From assembly GCA_036365515.1 (NCBI GenBank), contig CM070874.1, positions 219,836,942 through 219,900,941 of the forward strand: a stretch of DNA of 64,000 nucleotides. Direction: 5' to 3'. Below are positions 57,923 to 64,000 of the stretch, piece after piece (positions within the stretch are counted from its first letter, which is position 1; every line of letters begins with the position of its first letter). This DNA is from Torymus aiolomorphi (lineage: Eukaryota; Arthropoda; Insecta; Hymenoptera; Torymidae). The notes below the pieces were generated by a model. That model made no database searches. It saw nothing but the letters and a program-made list of their open reading frames with translations, and was not told the DNA's origin. A program made the position numbers and the translations under genes.

Positions 57923-60900
57923 GGCCGAATCCATCTCAAATCAGACAGCCCGCGTATGCCTATTTCACCTATCATGTTGAAATAAAAATATTTATGTTCT
58001 ACTCGAAAAAATATTTTACACGTGTTTTTTTATTTTTTTGTTTCATCAAAATTTCATGCGTTCAGCGATGCCGAAAAATTCCGAGAAAATTCTTTCATTG
58101 AGAAAAAAAATTTTCAATGTGATTTTCAGACTGCTATTGTTTCAGCAGTTTTTCGAGCTTTTAAACGTGTAACACACAATTTCACTCAGTTTTGAGCCTT
58201 CTTTAACGGCCTTAATGTCATTTTCAAAAAAAATAAAAAATCCACGAGCTATGCACTTTTTACTGAAAAATTGATTTTTTAGGGAAGTGTCTTTTTCTCG
58301 AAAACCCCATGTTTTTTTTGCACAATTTTTGTTGTCGTGATAGAGGACGGTAATGCCTAGCTAGACGTATTTGTGAGATTCGGTACTTTTTCCCTGGGAT
58401 AGCGATCACTAATGAGATAACACACAAACAAATTTTTCACGCCTAATGCTTATATATAGTCAATGATATTAGAGTCAATGTAAAGGTATTTGCCTTTGTG
58501 TGTATGTAATATACAGGTACACATAACTATGTATTTATTTGTTATTTGCGTCTTTTGATTTTTTATTTTTATACCTTTTTTTCATTTGTATACCTATTTT
58601 ACTACCTTTGTTTTTCTGCTTCATTGTTCTTAATTCAGTAAGCGGACGATCAGCGGTCTTTGCTGTCAAACAATGTATTTTATCGTCACATGTTTTTTAA
58701 CCCATATATGAGTTTTTTGAATTCCAGGATACTTTGGAGTTGTAAGCCAATCAATATTTTTTTTCTTTTCTGAATTGTTCTATTTCAGCATCTTGTAAAT
58801 GTATTATTTTAATAGCATCAGTATATTTTTGAACATGTATTGCAAAATCATTTGCGTTTTGAATAGCTTCTTCAAGGGGCTCTCGAAGATTATGCGAAGT
58901 AGCATAATGCTTTATAAGTCCACCCACACCATCTACAGCTCCTTTGCCGTGCCCAGTAGCAGAGAACAACCATTTTATATCACACGGTGCTCGTTTTAGT
59001 TCATCTAATTGAAAGCGATTTTTAAAGTGACTCGCAGCGCCGTCTGATACGATGGTAATTTTTTAATTGAATCACAACAATTTTCTTTCAAGAATTTTAT
59101 AATTTTTTGTACTGCTAGCAAAGCATACGCTGAATCATGTTTTCGGTCATCACTTATAACTGCGAAACTTTGTGTCGAATCCCTTGATAAGAGAGTGCTG
59201 TGAAAATAGAAATTTGATCATTAACCCAATGATTTCCTTGAACAGCTTTATTATGAATCACAGCCCAGTTTTCAGCGAAGTCTATTTGAAGAACTAAATG
59301 ATGTGAGTCTTTTTTAGCACTTTCTCTTTCTATTTTTATAGCTTTGCGTTGTATATTTTTTACATACATGTGAGTACTAACCCTCATGGTCCAAACCGAA
59401 AGTTCATCTTTAAAAGCAGAAATTGATAGTGTCTTTTTAATCAGGTTTCCATTATCCCACAAAGCATATGTAATTTCTTCTGTGCCTTCTACATCTTGCA
59501 GTTTTAAAACATGAAACGTAATTCCCTTAATCCCTGGACATAGTTTACATTCTTGTAAATAACATAAATCAGATGGCTCAGAACACATTGTTGCATTTAT
59601 TATTTGTGACCGACTTTCATCCAACTCTGTGACGTTACTCCCTCTAAAATTAATTAAGCTCGTAAGAAATAAATCATAATTTGCGCAATAGATACAGAGA
59701 CAAACTTCTTTGATGGGGCTAAGTAAGACATACTTTGGTCGCAAACTATAAAATTTCGATTTTCCAATTCTCAATTCTGGATAATCATTTTTAAATACTT
59801 TATACGTCTCTTTTAAACTTCAAGTAAGAAAACGCTTAACTTTTTTCTTTTTTATTGTTAACTTTAATTGTAACAACGTCACATTTATTAGGACTTTGTC
59901 TTGAACAATTAAAATCATCATTTAAATAATATTCCATAACAATTTTTTCCATGTTTTCATCAATCGGATGGCCTGAATATGCATCTGGTTCTGAATAAAT
60001 TCCTTTTTCTTTAACAAGATTTCTCGATTTGTTGATCATATACATTGTTATTTCTGGAAATAAAGATAAAATTTCATGTTTTGTAAAGGATGAAGGTAGC
60101 AAAGTCAGAATTTTTATTTTTTCTGATACCGTAGAACACTTTTGCAAGGCTAGACCAAGATTTTGTATCCATTCTGTACAATGGCATACAGTTGATTCAT
60201 TTGCTGTTATAGAAACGTCATAAACATTGTTCAACTTCACATCAAGGGTATTAGACAATGTTGAAAGTATTTTTTTTTTCTTCTTTGTTACGTAATTTTC
60301 AATTGATTTTTCATGTATAAGATTTTTTCTTTTAAGAGGCGATACAGAACCTAAGAAAGATGTACTTATTTCATTATTAAATTCTTCAATGCGTTCTGGA
60401 GTACTTGGTAAAAAATCTTCATCTCTATCAACTACGTTATCGGTAACTTCATTATCCGTTATAAATTCATTGTCAGTACTACTCACCAATTCTAAAGCAC
60501 GATTGTAACAATGTTGACACAGATATGTAGAAGGTGTCAAAGGTAAATGAGGATAGAGGTGCTTCAATGGATGAGCAAGATTCTCAAGTTGTTTTAAACG
60601 TACGGAACTAGATTTGTAAATAATTTGTTTGTGTTTGTCTAAAAGTCTGCACATTTGATTCTCTCTGTTGAGTAATATTGAGACATCGTAGTTGAGTTGA
60701 TAAGGTGTAAATATGTAATAATTTTCCAAAAGATGATGGTTTTAAATAAGACGAGATGTGTGATATATAGCAGAAACCGAACTTTTCTTTGTAAATGTTA
60801 AGTCAAACCATATCCATCTAGCGGACAAATGTACTAGTACATATACTCCTATAAGTAGGCGCACGTACATGTATATTACATACGCACAAAGATAAATACC

Positions 60901-61462
60901 TTTACATTGACTCTAATATCATTGACTATATATAAGCGTTAAGCGTGAAAAATTTGTTTGTGTGTTATCTCATTAGTGATCGCTATCCCAGGAAAAAAGT
61001 ACCGAATCTCACAAATACGTCTAGCTAGGCATTACCGTCCTCTATCACGACAACAAAAATTGTGCAAAAAAAACATGGGGTTTTCGAGAAAAAGGCACTT
61101 ACCTAAAAAATGAATTTTTCAGTAAAAAGTGCATAGCTCGTGGATTTTTTATTTTTTTTGAAAATGACATTAAGGCCGTTAAAGAGGGCTCAAAACTGAG
61201 TGAAATTATGTGTTACACGTTTAAAAGCTTGAAAAACTGCTGAAACAATAGCAGTCTGAAAATCACATTGAAAATTTTTTTTCTCAATGAAAGAATTTTC
61301 TCGGAATTTTTGGGTATCGCTGAACGCATGAAATTTTGATGAAACAAAAAAATAAAAAAACACGTGTAAAATATTTTTTCGAGTAGAACATAAATATTTT
61401 TATTTCAACATGATAGGTGAAATAGGCATACGCGGGCTGTCTGATTTGAGATGGATTCGGCC
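57923..61462 (-). mobile_element. 3.5-kb DNA transposon in the penton gene, ATCT duplication
   Basis: Terminal inverted repeats of about 600 bp (57923-58530 and 60865-61462) begin GGCCGAATCCATCTCAAATC. ATCT is at 57919-57922 and 61463-61466; removing the insert and one ATCT restores the penton frame. It carries one transposase gene on the minus strand, broken into three frames. A 4-bp duplication is a trait of the Sola superfamily among others; I leave the superfamily open. Confidence 0.85.
58751..60729 (-). pseudogene. Transposase of the 3.5-kb element, several lesions
   Basis: Three frames: 60729-59836 (a zinc-like pair YLCQHCYN near residue 70, Lys-rich linker, helical region ending near a VTIKVNNKK word), 59830-59154 (IGKSKFYSLRPKYV, CLCIYCANYD, CYLQECKLC, and LQIDFAENWA with a candidate catalytic Asp) and then 58969-58751 plus upstream codons (VISDD and VSDGAASHF in two frames, then FSATGHGKGAVDG). 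Stops or shifts occur near 59830, 59155 and 59090. I recall the DFAEN...HGKG arrangement from transposon proteins of several invertebrates but cannot name the superfamily with confidence. Confidence 0.65.
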
Positions 61463-62203
61463 ATCTATTAAAACAGTCCTAAAACTATTTCTTATAACGG
61501 GAGCGTAACTCACAGGTGTAAAAGTGTGATGCTGATTGGAGCCAAAAACATAATCTTTGTAATTCACAGGCGCTATACGTAATAGAGGTGATTGTACATC
61601 TCCAACTATACAAGGTTCACAAATATCCGAATAAATAAATAGTTGACGTGGCATAGCATTTAAAACATTTGCAGGGCGAGTAGCTACAGCCGGATTGGAA
61701 TCTACATTTAAATAACTTTCCACATCGACAAAACCAAGAATATCTAAAATGGCACGGCTTATTTTTAACGAATGTTCATATCTACATGTTTCAGGTGTGC
61801 ACGTTCTCTCGGCAAATACAAAAGTATTATTATGTTCTACTGAAAATCTAAATATAATATGAATACCGTCTATTGCAGTGTTTAGTACTTGTAGAAATTC
61901 CACAATGTTTACGTATATCCCATAAGGAATTTTACATTTTTTCACAATAATGTCATTATTTGTGGCATTATGTGTATCTCTAAATATTGGGGATAAATTA
62001 TACGTAGCTGTAATGTCTCTTTCTTCTTCACGGATATGTAGAAATGAGCGAGGAAAATGAATTTCTGTTATACCCACTTCCCAATTACCGTGTAAATTAA
62101 CTTCTTGAGGTAGCTTGGTTGTATAACACGCAGTAGTATTATCGGGGAATATGTTCATGCTACTGTTACTCGGTAGAACCATATAAAATTGATTTTCCAT
62201 TTT

Positions 62204-63292
62204 TTAGATATTTTGCACGTCTGAAGCCAGCACCCAAGAATTAAATGTACTCGGGTATCCCAACCAGCTAACAAAATATTTTTTTCTCGAAGCAGTTCCA
62301 GTCGTTTTTAGAATCTTATCAATTTTATAACTTGCATTCGATATATTTTTATCAATGACTGATAGTTCTTCTTCATAAAATATTCCATCTACAGTTTCAC
62401 CGTTCAAGTCTTCTATTTCATAAACAGGTGGTTTTCTATGTTTTAAAACACGGATTATTTTAAAAATTTCTTCGGACCAATTAGCCATATAACCTTTCTC
62501 AAAGGTTCCTTTCGTTCGACTGATACGAACTAGATTACCTACAACGTATTTAGCCTTTCTCTCGATTGTTTTGTAACGAGAATCCATATTTTTCTTGGCT
62601 GTAGAGGTATTAAAAACTGTCACACATGACGGCGCCATCTCTATAGTAGAATGATAAGCATTGTTGTATCCTGTAACAAGATCTTGTAAAACATCTATGT
62701 AACGTCTTGAATTTTTGTATGTAAAATATCGCCACATTTTTTCTTTGAGTGTACGATTAAATCTTTCAACAATCGCCGCCTTAATATCGGGGTTACGGGT
62801 CACGCGGTGAAGAATATTTTGCGATTTTAAAAACTGCTGCATAACTGTACCTGTGAATTCTTTTCCTTTATCAGTTTGAAATAACCGAGGAACTCGTCCA
62901 CTACTTCTAGAAAGTATGTTTTTGAATGCCTTAGTAACTTGTGAGCATGACTTATCTTTTAACGGCTCCACCCATACGTATTTACTTAAAATGTCAATAA
63001 CAACGAGTATGTATGAAAATTTATCATTATATGATTTCAGTGAACAAAGTTCTATAAGATCACCTTCCCACACAGAGTCGATTTCATTGACTTTATAATG
63101 AAGTCTTTGAAATTTTCGATGTACTGGTTTATGTAATGTATAAGCATCTTGAGCACGTAACCATTTATAAATTTTATTTTTGTCGACCTTGTTTCTTATT
63201 TTATGTACAATACGTCGTGCACCTGCAAATCCGACCTCGTTCGACGGTTCATAGTAGATTTTACAAAGTTCTCCATTTTCGTCATCAGCCAT
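62204..63292 (-). CDS. Polinton retroviral-type integrase with chromodomain
   Basis: 362 residues, uninterrupted, ATG at 63292. After an N-terminal region with GFAGARRIVHKI, the catalytic core shows Asp in VWEGDLIEL, Asp in LFQTDKGKEF and Glu in KAAIVERFNRTLKE, the DDE triad. Next comes an SH3-like part with YVVGNLVRISR, and a C-terminal chromodomain with YKIDKILK and YFVSWLGYPSTFNSWV. It would insert the linear element into chromosomal DNA, leaving 6-bp duplications. It appears intact, in contrast to its neighbours, although a functional test cannot be read from sequence. It ends 3 bases before the penton start. Confidence 0.9.
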   Translation of the reverse strand: MADDENGELCKIYYEPSNEVGFAGARRIVHKIRNKVDKNKIYKWLRAQDAYTLHKPVHRKFQRLHYKVNEIDSVWEGDLIELCSLKSYNDKFSYILVVIDILSKYVWVEPLKDKSCSQVTKAFKNILSRSSGRVPRLFQTDKGKEFTGTVMQQFLKSQNILHRVTRNPDIKAAIVERFNRTLKEKMWRYFTYKNSRRYIDVLQDLVTGYNNAYHSTIEMAPSCVTVFNTSTAKKNMDSRYKTIERKAKYVVGNLVRISRTKGTFEKGYMANWSEEIFKIIRVLKHRKPPVYEIEDLNGETVDGIFYEEELSVIDKNISNASYKIDKILKTTGTASRKKYFVSWLGYPSTFNSWVLASDVQNI

Positions 63293-63382
63293 TTTCTTTT
63301 TTATTTTATTTTTTTATTTTTGATTTATTTTTTATGTTTTATTTTTGATTTTTGATTTTTGATTTTTTTTTTTTTTATTTTA

Positions 63383-64000
63383 TTAAAAAGATAAAGTTAA
63401 CCATCCACCTTTTTGATTTGGATATTTTTTATTTTTATGTCTAGTTCTCCTTCTAGTCATTAGAAATGAACTATCCCCATCACTAGTAACCTCTCTATTT
63501 ATAACAGTATTCTCGTCATCTGCTTCGCTTTCAAGAGATGCATTGCTTATGAGCTTTCTAGGCAATGGCGTAGAGTTATGTATGTATGCAGAAGATGTAT
63601 GTAAACGCGAATCTGAAAAACTCATATGAGGTGATGAAGATGATCTATTATTAAAATTTTGTGCTTCCTTATACAAACTCATATTTCCAATAAATTCTAG
63701 TGGCATTCCAATGTCTCGTAAAAACCATGAAAAATGATCTCTACCAATGGCTTTTACACCTTTTCTACTACGAACAACATCATTTATAAGATCTATAATA
63801 TTTGAACCATCGAGTACTTTATTGTCTATAGAAACTATTCCTTTATTGTTCCATGTAATGCGTGAGTATATGCCTGGGTTTTTTAAGTACTGCATCAACA
63901 ACTCAGCCTTACGCCTGTACGTAACGGGTACAGATGATGTTATTGTATCAATACTTACACCGGTTAACGTTTCTTGTTGAATTTTTGACTCAACGGTGTT
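63383..64000 (-). CDS. Conserved Polinton protein, 5' end beyond the window
   Basis: The frame is open from the right edge through VTYRRKAELLMQYLKN, then ITWNNKGIVSID, GSNIIDLINDVVRSRK, FSWFLRDIGMPLEFIGN, and a Ser/Arg-rich tail ending KGGWLTLSF. At least 205 residues. I recall this arrangement from other arthropod Polintons, where it precedes the integrase; its role is unknown. The Met at 63901 is probably internal since the frame continues upstream. No stops inside. Confidence 0.7.
   Translation of the reverse strand, partial: NTVESKIQQETLTGVSIDTITSSVPVTYRRKAELLMQYLKNPGIYSRITWNNKGIVSIDNKVLDGSNIIDLINDVVRSRKGVKAIGRDHFSWFLRDIGMPLEFIGNMSLYKEAQNFNNRSSSSPHMSFSDSRLHTSSAYIHNSTPLPRKLISNASLESEADDENTVINREVTSDGDSSFLMTRRRTRHKNKKYPNQKGGWLTLSF

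Larger units (their letters stand above)
57838..62200 (-). pseudogene. Polinton penton-type minor capsid protein, split by a transposon
   Basis: The N-terminal part runs from the ATG at 62200 (MENQFYMVLPSNSSMNIF, then FTTKLP-like, HGNWEVGITEIHFP) down to 61463. The C-terminal 28 codons lie at 57838-57922 and end TVTLHFRGAH and stop. A 3540-bp element with a 4-bp duplication separates them, so the actual frame runs into the transposon and ends at 61400. The two parts give a single-jelly-roll protein of usual length. The ATG begins 3 bases after the integrase stop, suggesting one transcription unit in the ancestor. Confidence 0.8.
54300..64000 (-). mobile_element. Polinton/Maverick element, capsid-protease-integrase part
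   Basis: Minus-strand gene order from the right edge: unknown ORF, integrase, penton, pVI-like, major capsid, conserved unknown, protease. This gene set defines Polintons. The left terminus should lie between the protease end (54381) and the minisatellite, but no terminal repeat could be matched because the other end is outside the window. The polymerase and packaging ATPase genes are not in view. At least four genes carry lesions. Confidence 0.85.

Noticed and set aside
61400..61462. C-terminal residues of the penton ORF as they stand
   Set aside because: They are encoded by the transposon end; the same residues can be read from the opposite inverted repeat at 57923-57985, so they are not capsid sequence.

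Overview
This is an AT-rich, intron-bearing animal (arthropod) nuclear window made almost entirely of nested transposable elements and degraded gene copies. Every protein family recognised here (Transib, Polinton/Maverick, Penelope-like, Helitron, mariner, SART3, YTHDC2-like helicase) is common in insect genomes. A large-genome insect, perhaps a hymenopteran, is my best guess, but the sequence does not prove it. I see no rRNA, tRNA, CRISPR array or bacterial-style operon.

Layout. 0.5-2.5 kb: a broken SART3-like gene with an internal tandem duplication. 3.0-10.3 kb: a Transib (RAG1-related) element whose transposase reads through about seven exons, with a foldback element in intron 1. 10.3-11.6 kb: the 3' end of a Helitron helicase, interrupted by repeats. 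12-14.9 kb: tandemly duplicated relics, a mariner scrap and two fragments of a YTHDC2-like DEAH helicase. 14.8-34.5 kb: two adjacent copies of a long-armed foldback repeat. The second copy is split by a 10.1-kb palindromic Polinton-like element (20230-30353, 6-bp TSD TACTAC) and by smaller TIR elements. 36.3-38.0 kb: a Penelope-like element with a GIY-YIG endonuclease and a hammerhead-ribozyme-like motif. 39.2-44.4 kb: a 5.2-kb TIR element that splits a small ORF. 45.7-54.3 kb: minisatellites, a 500-bp (TA)n tract, MITEs and a second Transib 3' end. 54.3-64.0 kb: the capsid half of a conventional Polinton, all on the minus strand. It carries a protease, a conserved unknown protein, major capsid, pVI-like basic protein, penton, integrase and another unknown. 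It decays by single frameshifts, a 59-bp duplication and a 3.5-kb DNA transposon inserted in the penton gene.

The most unusual object is the 20230-30353 element. Its 3.2-kb arms encode a coiled-coil/zinc-cluster protein and a spliced acidic glutamine-rich protein. Only about 2.3 kb is single copy, and that stretch holds the N-terminal part of a type-B DNA polymerase, cut exactly at the palindrome junction. This looks like a snap-back deletion derivative. Several insertions can be read against paralogous empty sites inside the same window, which fixes their ends and target duplications without any outside data.
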